From positions 7,626,001-7,690,000 of the forward strand of contig NZ_CP041244.1 of the NCBI RefSeq assembly GCF_006547145.1: DNA of 64,000 nt, in the 5' to 3' direction. Position numbers and translations under genes: made by a program. Positions 1 to 8,536 of this stretch are shown here, one piece after another (position 1 is the first letter of the stretch; each line of letters opens with the position of its first letter). Under the pieces are notes generated by a model. It saw nothing but the letters and a program-made list of their open reading frames with translations, made no database searches and was not told the origin of the DNA. The DNA is from Actinomadura sp. WMMA1423. GTDB taxonomy: Bacteria; Actinomycetota; Actinomycetes; Streptosporangiales; Streptosporangiaceae.

Positions 1-2
1 CC

Positions 3-1262
3 TCGAACCTGTTCCGGTGGCGCGACCCCTCGGCGGCGCCCGGCCTGGACGTGTCCGGGTTCGACAAGGTGCTCGGCGTCGACCCGGACGAGCGGACCGC
101 GCAGGTCCAGGGCATGACGACCTACGAGGACCTGGTCGACGCGACGCTGCCGCACGGCCTGATGCCGACGGTCGTCCCGCAGCTGAAGACGATCACGCTC
201 GGCGGCGCGGTGACCGGGCTCGGCATCGAGTCGTCCTCGTTCCGCGACGGGCTGCCGCACGAGGGCGTCCTCGAACTGGAGGTCCTCACCGGCGACGGGC
301 AGATCGTCACGGCCACGCGCGACAACGAGCACAAGGACCTGTTCTACGGCTTCCCGAACTCCTACGGGACGCTCGGCTACAGCCTCCGGTTGAAGATCGA
401 GCTGCGGCCCGTCCGGCCCTACGTCCGGCTGCGGCACCTGCGGTTCACCGACGCGGCGGAGCTCGCCCGCGTCATGGGGGAGATCACCGAGTCCGGGACG
501 TTCGAGGACGAGTCCGTCGACTTCATGGACGGCACCGTCTTCAGCGCGGACGAGCAGTACATCACGCTCGGCTTCTTCGCCGACTCGGCGCCCTACACCT
601 CCGACTACACCGGCCAGCAGATCTACTACAGGTCGATCCAGCAGCGGTCGGTCGACTTCCTGACGGTCCGCGACTACATCTGGCGCTGGGACACCGACTG
701 GTTCTGGTGCTCGGGCGCGTTCGGCGTGCAGAACCCGGCGGTCCGGCGGCTGTGGCCCGACAAGTACAAGCGCTCGGACGTGTACCGCAAGCTGGTCGCC
801 TACGACCGCCGGTATCACGTCGTCGCGCGAGCGGAGCGGTGGCGCGGGCTGCGGCCGCGCGAGGACGTCATCCAGGACATCGAGGTGCCGGTCGAGCGGC
901 TGCCGGAGTTCCTGGATTTCTTCCACGACAAGGTGGGCATGAGCCCGATCTGGCTCTGCCCGCTGCGGGCCAAGGAGCGGTGGCCGCTGTACCCGCTGGA
1001 CGTGGGCCGCCCCTATGTGAACGCCGGTTTCTGGGGGACGGTGCGTATCCCGCCCGGCCAGATCCCCGAGTACCACAACAGGCTCATCGAACGTAAGGTC
1101 GCCGCCCTCGACGGCCACAAGTCCCTCTACTCGACGGCCTTCTATGGCCGGGACGAGTTCTGGCGGTACTACGACGGGGAGACCTACCGGCGGCTCAAGG
1201 GGTCCTACGACCCCGACGGGAGGTTGCTCGACCTCTACGACAAGTGCGTGCGCGGACGCTGA
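3..1262 (+). CDS. FAD-binding oxidoreductase, TmsA/BfaA-like (5' end outside window)
   Basis: The reading frame is open from the first bases of the window and runs to TGA at 1260-1262, so 419 C-terminal residues are visible and the start lies upstream. The visible part matches the FAD_binding_4 (PCMH-type) flavoproteins related to sterol delta-24 reductase: an SNLFR motif at the very start, then a GGAVTGLGIES motif typical of the flavin-binding fold, and an aromatic-rich C-terminal half. The next gene, 86 bp downstream on the same strand, is a SAM-dependent methyltransferase of the cyclopropane synthase family. In actinobacteria this pair makes 10-methyl branched fatty acids: the methyltransferase forms a 10-methylene chain on phospholipid oleate and the flavoprotein reduces it. 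The role here is assigned by that context. A general sterol or lipid desaturase/reductase is the alternative. Confidence 0.8.
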   Translation, partial: SNLFRWRDPSAAPGLDVSGFDKVLGVDPDERTAQVQGMTTYEDLVDATLPHGLMPTVVPQLKTITLGGAVTGLGIESSSFRDGLPHEGVLELEVLTGDGQIVTATRDNEHKDLFYGFPNSYGTLGYSLRLKIELRPVRPYVRLRHLRFTDAAELARVMGEITESGTFEDESVDFMDGTVFSADEQYITLGFFADSAPYTSDYTGQQIYYRSIQQRSVDFLTVRDYIWRWDTDWFWCSGAFGVQNPAVRRLWPDKYKRSDVYRKLVAYDRRYHVVARAERWRGLRPREDVIQDIEVPVERLPEFLDFFHDKVGMSPIWLCPLRAKERWPLYPLDVGRPYVNAGFWGTVRIPPGQIPEYHNRLIERKVAALDGHKSLYSTAFYGRDEFWRYYDGETYRRLKGSYDPDGRLLDLYDKCVRGR

Positions 1263-1348
1263 CCAGGCGCCCGCTTCGGGGGAGCCCCGCGCGGGGGGCG
1301 GCCGACCGCCGCCGCCCGTGCCGGGGCGGAGAGACAGGAGGAACCAAG

Positions 1349-2614
1349 ATGACGCTGGCCAGGGTCTTCGAGCAGCTCGCCGGGGCTGAGGCGCCAGTGG
1401 AGTTCACGGCGTACGACGGATCTCGTGCAGGGGTGCCCGGGGCCGACATCCGTTTCGACGTGCGCTCGCCGTACGCGGTCTCGTACCTGCTGCACTCGCC
1501 GGGCGCGCTGGGCCTCGCCCGCGCCTACGTCACCGGCATGATCGACGTGAACGGCGACATGATCACGGCGCTGACCACGATGCAGCAGGTGCTCAGCGAG
1601 GTGTCGCCCCGCGACAAGGCGAAGATCACCGGCGCGGTGATGCGCGACCCGCTGCTGCGGGCCGCGGCGTCGCGGCGGCTTGACCCGCCGCCGCAGGAGG
1701 CGCCGTTCAGCCGGATCCCGTCGTGGCTGCGGCACTCCAAGCGGCGGGACGCGCGGGCCATCTCCCACCACTACGACGTGTCCAACACCTTCTACGAGTG
1801 GGTGCTCGGCCCCTCCATGGCCTACACCTGCGCGTGCTACCCGCATGAGGGCGCGACGCTGGAGGAGGCGCAGTTCAACAAGCACGACCTGGTGGCCAAG
1901 AAGATCGGCCTGAAGCCGGGGATGCGGCTGCTGGACGTCGGCTGCGGCTGGGGCGGCATGGTGATGCACGCCGCCAAGGAGTACGGCGTCAAGGCGCTCG
2001 GCGTCACGCTGTCCAAGCAGCAGGCCGAGTGGGCGCAGAAGGCCATCGCCGACCGCGGCCTGTCCGACCTCGCGGAGGTCCGCCACATGGACTACCGCGA
2101 CGTGGCCGAGACCGGCTTCGACGCGATCAGCTCCATCGGCCTCACCGAGCACATCGGGAAGAAGAACCTGCCGGCCTACTTCTCCTTCCTCCACGGGAAG
2201 CTGAAGAAGGGCGGCCGGATGCTGAACCACACCATCACGCGTCCCGACAACACGCAGCCGTCCCGCAAGGAGAACGGGTTCATCAACCGGTACGTCTTCC
2301 CGGACGGCGAGCTGGAGGGCCCCGGCCACGTCCAGTGCCAGATGAACGACGCGGGGTTCGAGATCCGGCACCAGGAGAACCTGCGCGAGCACTACGCGCG
2401 GACCCTCACCGGCTGGTGCGAGAACCTCGACGCGCACTGGGACGAGGCCGTCGCCGAGGTCGGCGAGGGCACCGCCCGCGTGTGGCGCGTCTACATGGCC
2501 GGCTGCGTGCTCGGCTTCAACCAGAACTGGATCCAGCTGCACCAGACGCTCGGTGTGAAGCCTGAGGACGACGGCACGAGCCACATGCCGCTGCGCCCCG
2601 ACTGGGGGTCGTGA
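1349..2614 (+). CDS. SAM-dependent methyltransferase, cyclopropane-fatty-acyl-phospholipid synthase family (TmsB/UfaA1-like)
   Basis: This 421-residue protein has the cyclopropane synthase layout: an N-terminal helical region, HHYDVSN at about 140-146, YTCACY at about 159-164, the SAM-binding LLDVGCGWGG at about 194-203, and a conserved C-terminal GWCENLD segment. The start is ATG at 1349 because AGGAGG lies at 1336-1341; an upstream in-frame extension to 1244 overlaps the preceding gene and has no such site. Substrates in the family are monounsaturated acyl chains of membrane phospholipids, with SAM as methyl donor. The preceding flavin reductase gene suggests that the product is a 10-methyl rather than a cyclopropane fatty acid, as described for tuberculostearic acid synthesis in mycobacteria. 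A perfect hairpin follows the stop. Family is certain; product is inferred. Confidence 0.88.
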   Translation: MTLARVFEQLAGAEAPVEFTAYDGSRAGVPGADIRFDVRSPYAVSYLLHSPGALGLARAYVTGMIDVNGDMITALTTMQQVLSEVSPRDKAKITGAVMRDPLLRAAASRRLDPPPQEAPFSRIPSWLRHSKRRDARAISHHYDVSNTFYEWVLGPSMAYTCACYPHEGATLEEAQFNKHDLVAKKIGLKPGMRLLDVGCGWGGMVMHAAKEYGVKALGVTLSKQQAEWAQKAIADRGLSDLAEVRHMDYRDVAETGFDAISSIGLTEHIGKKNLPAYFSFLHGKLKKGGRMLNHTITRPDNTQPSRKENGFINRYVFPDGELEGPGHVQCQMNDAGFEIRHQENLREHYARTLTGWCENLDAHWDEAVAEVGEGTARVWRVYMAGCVLGFNQNWIQLHQTLGVKPEDDGTSHMPLRPDWGS

Positions 2615-2632
2615 CGGCAGGGCACCCTCACC

Positions 2633-2671
2633 GCCGACGAGCCGACCGGACGTTCCGGTCGGCTCGTCGGC
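2633..2671. terminator. Bidirectional intrinsic terminator
   Basis: An 18-bp perfect stem (2633-2650 with 2654-2671) closes a 3-nt loop and lies between the converging methyltransferase and cupin genes. It has no clear U-tract, as is common in high-GC actinobacteria, and can serve both strands. Confidence 0.85.
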
Positions 2672-2684
2672 GTTCCGAGGCCGG

Positions 2685-3179
2685 TCAGGCGCGCGCCTTC
2701 TCCCAGGCCTCGCTGGTGAGGAAGTAGGTGTCGTAGAGCTCCTGCACCTCCAGGAGGCTCTCGGGCGGGACCTTCCCGTGGACGATGCGCCCCAGGTGGC
2801 GGAAGTACTCGAACCGCTCGACGCCCGGGGTGATGACGATGAGGATGTCGGCGTCGTGCCCGGGGGCGGCGGCGAAGGCGTGCGGCAGGCCGGGCGGGAC
2901 GACGACGAAATCGCCCCGTTCGGCGGTCACGACCTGCTCGCCCGAGAGCAGCTGGGCCGCCCCGTCCAGCATGTAGAACATCTCGGCGGATCCGTCGTGC
3001 CGGTGCGGCCTCGCGCCGTTGGCTCCGCCGCTCAGCGTGACCCGGTGGCTGGACAGGGCGCCGCCGGTCGAGCTGCTGTCGGCCAGCAGGCGGGTGACGC
3101 TGGGGGAGAGGTCGATGACCTCCGCCTCGTCGGCGCGGACGATCACGGATTCGTCGAAGTCCGGTGAGATCAGCGACAT
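2685..3179 (-). CDS. Cupin-domain protein
   Basis: A 164-residue single-cupin protein. The first cupin motif supplies His59, His61 and Glu65 as likely metal ligands, and the second contributes His100 within a PPGLPHAF stretch. An AGGAG site lies just upstream of ATG 3179. It is probably cotranscribed with the DUF4267 membrane protein upstream (30-bp gap), both divergent from the TetR regulator at 3671. Small cupins of this kind include dioxygenases, isomerases and simple binding proteins; the sequence does not show which. Regulation by the neighbouring TetR protein is likely because paired operators lie in the shared intergenic region. Confidence 0.75.
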   Translation of the reverse strand: MSLISPDFDESVIVRADEAEVIDLSPSVTRLLADSSSTGGALSSHRVTLSGGANGARPHRHDGSAEMFYMLDGAAQLLSGEQVVTAERGDFVVVPPGLPHAFAAAPGHDADILIVITPGVERFEYFRHLGRIVHGKVPPESLLEVQELYDTYFLTSEAWEKARA

Positions 3180-3209
3180 GCGGTGGGCTCCTTTTCCTGG
3201 ACGGCGGGG

Positions 3210-3581
3210 TCAGACGGCGAAGAGGAGGGCGGCGCTCACGAGCACGGCCACGGCGGTGGCGAAGTGGACGCCGAACGCGGTGGCCTTCGGGCCGCCGTGG
3301 CGCAGCACGATGAGGGTGTCGCCGAGCGGCGCGATGGCCACGACCAGCATGTACCAGCCGGCGGCGTGCGCGCCCGCGAAAGCGATCAAGGCGAGGCCGA
3401 GGACGCCGAACGTCAGGTCGCGCAATCCCTTGATCTCCAGGTAGGCGGCGTCACCGTCCGGCTTGGCGGGGACGCCGTAGCCGGCCGCCGACGCCACGGG
3501 GGCCGTGAGGAAGCGCAGGCCGATGAAGACGCAGAACAGGGTGAGCACGACGGCGAGGCCGTAGGCGATGGGGGTGAGCAT
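3210..3581 (-). CDS. DUF4267 small membrane protein
   Basis: This 123-residue protein has about four hydrophobic segments (residues 3-33, 56-75, 77-92 and 103-122) and the YGVPAKPDGDAAYLEIKGLR stretch that characterises DUF4267. Function is unknown; the family is commonly found next to TetR regulators. It is the promoter-proximal gene of a two-gene unit with the cupin gene. Its start codon at 3581 is 17 bp from the first of two palindromic operators, so repression by the divergent TetR protein is plausible. Confidence 0.75.
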   Translation of the reverse strand: MLTPIAYGLAVVLTLFCVFIGLRFLTAPVASAAGYGVPAKPDGDAAYLEIKGLRDLTFGVLGLALIAFAGAHAAGWYMLVVAIAPLGDTLIVLRHGGPKATAFGVHFATAVAVLVSAALLFAV

Positions 3582-3597
3582 TGGGGTCTCCTCATTT

Positions 3598-3660
3598 CTA
3601 GCGTTGCTAGGAACGAGATCGACGCTAGCAGAGCATGGACAGAATATCTAGCAGTGCTAG
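3598..3660. promoter_or_regulatory. Paired TetR operators in divergent promoter region
   Basis: Two near-identical 13-bp palindromes, CTAGCGTTGCTAG (3598-3610) and CTAGCAGTGCTAG (3648-3660), have perfect 5-bp arms and centres 50 bp apart. A related half-site GCTAGC lies between them at 3624-3629. The right palindrome overlaps a candidate -10 element TAGAGT (3658-3663), 7 nt before the TetR ATG. This layout suits repression of both the DUF4267-cupin unit and the regulator itself. Confidence 0.7.
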
Positions 3661-3670
3661 AGTCGCGGTC

Positions 3671-4243
3671 ATGTCGATCCAGGGCCGCAAGGAGCGCGAG
3701 CGCGCGGAACGCGAGAAGCTGATCATCACGGCGGCGCGGGAGCTCGCCGAGAGCGAGGGGTGGGACGCGGTGACGACGCGGCGGCTCGCCGCGGTGATCG
3801 AGTACAGCCAGCCCGTCCTCTACAGCCACTTCAAGGGCAAGGGCGCCATCATGGCGGCGGTCGCGGTCGAGGGGTGCGCGGAACTGGCGGACGAGCTGCG
3901 GCGGGCGCGGACCGGTGCCCCCGGGCCCGCCGGGGCGCTCGCGGACGTCGCCGCCGCCTACACCGACTTCGCGGAGCGCAGGCCCGCCCTCTACGACGCG
4001 ATGTTCGTCCACACCGTCGACCTGCCGTGGGCGACCCCCGAGGCGCCGCCCGCGCTCCAGGAGGCCTTCGGCGAGCTGCGCGAGACCGTCCGGCCGTTCG
4101 CGGACGAGGACGACGTCGACGTGCTCACCGAGACGTTCTGGAGCTGCCTGCACGGCCTCCTCACCCTGATGCGCAGCGGGCGCATGCGCCGCGAGGGCCA
4201 CGACCTGCGCCTGGCCGTCCTGCTCCGCCGCTTCACCGGCTGA
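3671..4243 (+). CDS. TetR-family transcriptional regulator
   Basis: A 190-residue protein with an N-terminal HTH (about residues 15-62, including TTRRLAAVIEYSQPVLYSHF) and a C-terminal ligand domain with a WxCLHGLLTL stretch common in TetR proteins. An in-frame ATG at 3635 exists, but it would place the right operator and the probable -10 element TAGAGT (3658-3663) inside the coding region. ATG 3671 fits a leaderless transcript starting at the ATG. Divergent from DUF4267/cupin, it most likely represses them and itself. The inducer is unknown. Confidence 0.85.
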   Translation: MSIQGRKERERAEREKLIITAARELAESEGWDAVTTRRLAAVIEYSQPVLYSHFKGKGAIMAAVAVEGCAELADELRRARTGAPGPAGALADVAAAYTDFAERRPALYDAMFVHTVDLPWATPEAPPALQEAFGELRETVRPFADEDDVDVLTETFWSCLHGLLTLMRSGRMRREGHDLRLAVLLRRFTG

Positions 4244-4377
4244 CCCCGGCTTCCCGGACCTTGCCCGAGGCCGCCGGGCTCCGGCTGAACGCGCCTGACT
4301 CCGCCGGGCCCGGCTGAGGCCCTGTCTTCCGGTCAGAGGCGGATTCTCCGCCCGGCCTCAGGCCGCCATCGGCGGGA

Positions 4378-5868
4378 TCACTCGGCGGAGGCGCGGGCCG
4401 AACTGGCGGCCTTGATGAGACCGTCCGGGGTGAAGGCGACCGTCACCTGGCCGCCCTGCGGCGCGGTGCCCTCGATGACCTCCGCGGACTCCCTGATCCG
4501 GCACCCGTGGTGGGCGAGGAAGCCGCGGACGACGCGGCGCTGCTCGGTGGGGAAGATCTCGGCCGCGGCCGTCATCAGGCGCGTCGCTGAGAGCGGGTCG
4601 AACCCGGCGGCCGGGAGCGCGGGGTCGTCGAGGTGGAAGTAGAACGAGCCCTTCCCGTCGTTCACGCGGCAGCTCTGGACGCCGTCGCCGCCGAGCAGCG
4701 CGGCGGCGGCGATGGCCATGGTGGTCGCGGCCTGGTGCGGGTCGGGGAAGCCGGACAGGTCGAGGCGGCCCGCCGCCAGCTCCGGGACGGCGTGCCGCTC
4801 GCCGTACTCGCGGACGGCGGCCAACGGGACGATGGCGGGCACGTCGTCCCCGTAGTGCGGGTTGGCCCAAGCCCACAGCCACGTGTCGCTCACGTGAGAG
4901 AAGCTGCCGAGGAACGTCATCCCGTGGAAGGTGCGCCCGCCCGAGGTGAGGGTCCGCTCGTCGACGTCGAAGGCGATGTGGCCGTCCCCCACGGCGGCGT
5001 TGAGGAGGTCCTGCCGCTGGATCGCCGCGGCCGAGCCCGCGGCGGCGAACGCCTCGAACTCCGGGCTGTAGCCGCTGAGCCCGCTCAGGAACTCCGTCCA
5101 GAACCGCGCGCTGCGCCCGTCGCCCCTGCGCCGGTAGATGTCGCCTAGCCTGCGGGCGGCCTGCTCGACCCCGGCCTCCAGCACCGACCTGCGGAACCAG
5201 CCGATGGCGGCGTCCTCGTCCCCCGCCTTCTCGGACTGCGCGCCGAGGCCGAAGGCGGCCTTGGGATGGCCGAGGTCGGCGGCGCGCCGCCACGCCTCGT
5301 CCCGCCCGGCGGGATCACCCCGGTCCTGCCGCACGAACCCCAGGTTGAACGCGGCGCCGCCGTTGCCCCGCTCGGCGGCACGGGTGTACCAGGTCTCCGC
5401 CGCCTCGAGGTCGCCCTTCCCGTCGTCGTCGTGGAGCCTGCCGAGGTTGAACGCGGCCTTGTCCGACCCGAGCTCCCAGGCCCGGCGGTAGAAGGCCATG
5501 GCCTCCGCGGCCTCGCCCCGGTTCTCCAGGATGATGCCCAGGTTCAGGGTGCCGCTCGTGTGGCCGCCCTCGGCCGCCTGCCGGTACCAGCGCTCGGCGG
5601 CCTCCATGTCGCCGCTCCGCTCCGCCGCGTAGCCGACCTCGAAGGCGCTCTCGGGGAGGCCCGCCTCGGCTGCCCGCCGCCACCACGCCACCGCCTCGCG
5701 GTCGTCGCCGCGATCCGCCGCGATGGAGCCGAGCTCGTGGGCGCCCCCGGGATGCCCCGATTCGAACGCCCGCCGCAGCAGCTCCTCGGCCCCCGCGAGG
5801 TCGCCGCCGCGCCGGGCCGCCAGGCCTCGCTCGTACGGTTCGACCGATCCGGCCGGGTACTCGGACAT
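4378..5868 (-). CDS. Sel1-like repeat protein with C-terminal DUF6882 domain
   Basis: A 496-residue protein. Residues about 10-265 consist of consecutive Sel1/TPR-like repeats of about 35 residues, with recurring AAFNLG and A..WYR.AAE signatures. Residues about 290-490 match DUF6882, including FHGMTFLGSF and the diagnostic LWAWAN. Sel1 repeats are protein-protein interaction solenoids; DUF6882 has no known activity. No signal peptide or membrane segment is seen, so it is probably cytoplasmic. It is transcribed alone, convergent with the TetR gene. The fusion of a repeat scaffold to DUF6882 suggests an adaptor, but no partner is encoded next to it. Confidence 0.75.
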   Translation of the reverse strand: MSEYPAGSVEPYERGLAARRGGDLAGAEELLRRAFESGHPGGAHELGSIAADRGDDREAVAWWRRAAEAGLPESAFEVGYAAERSGDMEAAERWYRQAAEGGHTSGTLNLGIILENRGEAAEAMAFYRRAWELGSDKAAFNLGRLHDDDGKGDLEAAETWYTRAAERGNGGAAFNLGFVRQDRGDPAGRDEAWRRAADLGHPKAAFGLGAQSEKAGDEDAAIGWFRRSVLEAGVEQAARRLGDIYRRRGDGRSARFWTEFLSGLSGYSPEFEAFAAAGSAAAIQRQDLLNAAVGDGHIAFDVDERTLTSGGRTFHGMTFLGSFSHVSDTWLWAWANPHYGDDVPAIVPLAAVREYGERHAVPELAAGRLDLSGFPDPHQAATTMAIAAAALLGGDGVQSCRVNDGKGSFYFHLDDPALPAAGFDPLSATRLMTAAAEIFPTEQRRVVRGFLAHHGCRIRESAEVIEGTAPQGGQVTVAFTPDGLIKAASSARASAE

Positions 5869-6042
5869 TTCGCGCCCCCACTCTCCCCACGGCTACACGG
5901 GATCGACGCCGGAGCTCCGGGCCGGGTTCCATCGGCGCGGCCGGTCCGGAATCGGGTCGCACGCATGGACTGGAGGGCTTTGTGGTGGTAAGTCCAGGGG
6001 AAGAGCGGGCCGTGCCGCGGCCCGTGGAGAGCGGGAGCCCTC

Positions 6043-7605
6043 ATGGAACACGACTACGTCATCGTCGGCGCCGGGTCCGCGGGCTGCGCGCTGGCCGCGC
6101 GGCTGTCGGAGGACCCCTCCGTCACGGTCGCGCTGCTGGAGGCGGGCGGTCCGGACGACAAGGGCGAGATCCACATCCCGGCCGCGTTCCCGAAGCTCTT
6201 CAAGACCGAGTACGACTGGGACTACAGCACCGCCAAGCAGCCCGAGCTGGACGGGCGAGAGCTGTACTGGCCGCGGGGCAGGATGCTCGGCGGGTCGTCC
6301 TCGCTGAACGCGATGATGTGGGTGCGCGGCCACTACGACGACTACGACGACTGGGACGTCCCCGGCTGGTCGTACGAGGACGTCGTCCCGTACTTCAAGC
6401 GGGTCGAGGGCCGCGTCGGCAGCAACAAGGGGGACGTGTACGGGACGTCCGGCCCCGTCACGATCTCCGAGCAGCGCAGCCCGAACGTGGCGACGCGGGC
6501 GTTCCTGGAGGCGTGCGCCGCCGCCGGCCTGACCAGGCTGCCCGAGCTGAACGGCCCGTCCAACGAGGGGTACGCGCTCACGCCGGTCAGCCAGCGGCGC
6601 GGCAGGCGGTGCAGCGCGGCCGACGCCTACCTGCGGCCCGCCCGCAAGCGCCCGAACCTGACCGTCATGACCGGCGCGCAGGTGTCGAGGGTCCTCATCG
6701 AGGACGGCCGCGCCACCGGCGTCGAGTACGGCGGCGGGCGCGTCACGGCGCGCCGCGAGGTCATCCTGGCCGCGGGCGCGGTCGGGTCGCCGCACCTGCT
6801 GATGCTGTCCGGCGTCGGCGATCCCGACCACCTGCGCGGCGCCGGCGTGGAGCCGGTCGTGGAGTCTCCGGAAGTGGGCCGCCACCTCCAGGACCACCTG
6901 TCGGTCGGCGTCGTGCGGCACTGCCCCAGGAAGGTCACGCTCGCGGGCGCGGAGTCGGTGCCGAACATCGCCCGCTACCTGCTCGCGCGGCGCGGGCCGT
7001 TCACCTCCAACGTGGGCGAGGCGGTCGTCTTCACCAAGAGCGCCCCGTCCCTGCACGCCCCCGACCTCGAACTGATCTTCGCGCCCGCCCCGTACATCGC
7101 GCACGGGCTCACCCCGCCGACCGAGCACGGCGTGACGGTCGGCGTCGTGCTGCTCCAGCCCGAGTCGTCCGGCCGCGTCACCCTCGCCTCCGCCGATCCG
7201 GCCGCGCCGCCAGTGATCGACCCCGCCTACCTCACGAAGGAGAGCGACCTGCGCCGCCTGATGCACGGCATCCGCTACGCGGAGGAGCTGATGGCGGCCG
7301 ACGCGCTGAAGCCGTTCGTCGGCGAGATCATGGAGCCCTACGCGGGGGCGGACGACGACGAGGCGCTGGCCGCCTACGTCCGGGGCCACTCCGAGACGCT
7401 CTACCATCCGACCGGCACGTGCCGGATGGGCACCGGACAGGACTCCGTCGTCGACCCGGACCTGCGCGTCCGCGGCGTCGAGGGCCTGCGCGTCGCGGAC
7501 GTGTCGGTGCTGCCGCAGATCACCCGGGGCCACACCAACGCCCCCGCGATCATGATCGGGGAGAAGGCCGCCGACCTGGTCAGGGAGCGGACTCCAGCCA
7601 GCTGA
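6043..7605 (+). CDS. GMC-family FAD-dependent oxidoreductase (choline dehydrogenase-like)
   Basis: A 520-residue protein of usual length for GMC oxidoreductases. The N-terminal dinucleotide-binding motif VGAGSAG is at residues 8-14, the GGSSSLNAMMWVRG signature at about 86-99, and the C-terminal catalytic region carries YHPTGTCRMG and RGHTNAPAIMIGEKAAD, which supply the active-site His and second His/Asn. The family oxidises primary alcohols with FAD; substrate specificity cannot be read from sequence. It stands alone on the plus strand and its last 26 nt overlap the 3' end of the convergent hydrolase gene. Confidence 0.85.
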   Translation: MEHDYVIVGAGSAGCALAARLSEDPSVTVALLEAGGPDDKGEIHIPAAFPKLFKTEYDWDYSTAKQPELDGRELYWPRGRMLGGSSSLNAMMWVRGHYDDYDDWDVPGWSYEDVVPYFKRVEGRVGSNKGDVYGTSGPVTISEQRSPNVATRAFLEACAAAGLTRLPELNGPSNEGYALTPVSQRRGRRCSAADAYLRPARKRPNLTVMTGAQVSRVLIEDGRATGVEYGGGRVTARREVILAAGAVGSPHLLMLSGVGDPDHLRGAGVEPVVESPEVGRHLQDHLSVGVVRHCPRKVTLAGAESVPNIARYLLARRGPFTSNVGEAVVFTKSAPSLHAPDLELIFAPAPYIAHGLTPPTEHGVTVGVVLLQPESSGRVTLASADPAAPPVIDPAYLTKESDLRRLMHGIRYAEELMAADALKPFVGEIMEPYAGADDDEALAAYVRGHSETLYHPTGTCRMGTGQDSVVDPDLRVRGVEGLRVADVSVLPQITRGHTNAPAIMIGEKAADLVRERTPAS

Positions 7606-8467
7606 GGACGCGCTCGTTCACCTCGGCGGGACGGTCGAGCTGGAGGAAGTGGCCGGCGCCGGGGATCCGCTCCGCCCGCGACCCCGGCGGGAGGGCCGCG
7701 AGGACGGCGTCGAGGTCGACCGCTTCCGCGCCGAGGCAGCCGTCCTCGGCGCCGTGCAGGTAGAGCACGGGGCGCTCGCCGGTGGCGGTCGTCGCCTCCT
7801 GCTCGGCGGCGTACCGCTCGACGTGCCGGGACGGGTCGAGCATCGCCCGGTAGTAGCCGATCGCCGCCGCGGCGTTGGCGGGCGCGCCGAGGCACTCCAT
7901 GACCCGGTCGACGTCCCCTGACCGGTCGCGGCCGTCGTCCGGCGACCAGTCGCGCCACAGCCCCTCGACGAACGCGCGGCCGAACGCGAGCTCGGCCAGC
8001 GGCGTCTGGAAGACGAAGATGTAGAACGATCGCTTGAGCTGCTCGTAGTCGAAGAACGAGGCCGTCATCACCGAGACGGGCGGGACGGACATGGCGACCG
8101 TCCTGCGCCACCGCTCGGGCGCGGCGTTCGCCGCGCCGTAGGTCGCGAAGGCGCCCCAGTCGTGGCCGACGAGCACGGCGTCGGAGCCGCCGCCGAGCGC
8201 CTCGTGCAGGGCGGCGGCGTCGGCGGCGAGGGCGCCGCTCTGGTACGCGCCGTCCTCGGGGACGGACGTGGGGGCGTAGCCGCGCATGAAGGGGGCCACG
8301 GCGCGGTATCCGGCGTCGGCCAGTTCCGGCATGAGGTGCCGCCAGGTGTGCGGGGAGTCGGGGAAGCCGTGCAGCAGCAGCGCCAGGGGCCCGTCCTGCG
8401 GCCCGGCGGTGAGGTATCCGAAGTCGAGCCCGTTCGCGCTGACAGATCCGGTCGTGATGTCGCCCAT
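7580..8467 (-). CDS. Alpha/beta hydrolase, epoxide-hydrolase-like
   Basis: A 295-residue alpha/beta hydrolase. The oxyanion motif HGFP is at residues 33-36 and the nucleophile elbow VGHDWG gives Asp103, as in epoxide hydrolases and haloalkane dehalogenases rather than serine esterases. A C-terminal GAGHF supplies the catalytic His near residue 273. The substrate is unknown. It overlaps the GMC oxidoreductase gene tail-to-tail by 26 bp and is divergent from the aminotransferase gene, with a 159-bp shared upstream region. Confidence 0.82.
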   Translation of the reverse strand: MGDITTGSVSANGLDFGYLTAGPQDGPLALLLHGFPDSPHTWRHLMPELADAGYRAVAPFMRGYAPTSVPEDGAYQSGALAADAAALHEALGGGSDAVLVGHDWGAFATYGAANAAPERWRRTVAMSVPPVSVMTASFFDYEQLKRSFYIFVFQTPLAELAFGRAFVEGLWRDWSPDDGRDRSGDVDRVMECLGAPANAAAAIGYYRAMLDPSRHVERYAAEQEATTATGERPVLYLHGAEDGCLGAEAVDLDAVLAALPPGSRAERIPGAGHFLQLDRPAEVNERVLSWLESAP

Positions 8468-8536
8468 GTCCGCCTCCTCGGTTCGCGGCGAACGGTACCC
8501 GCGCCTTCGCGAGCGACGGTCAGTGGGGCCCTCTCT

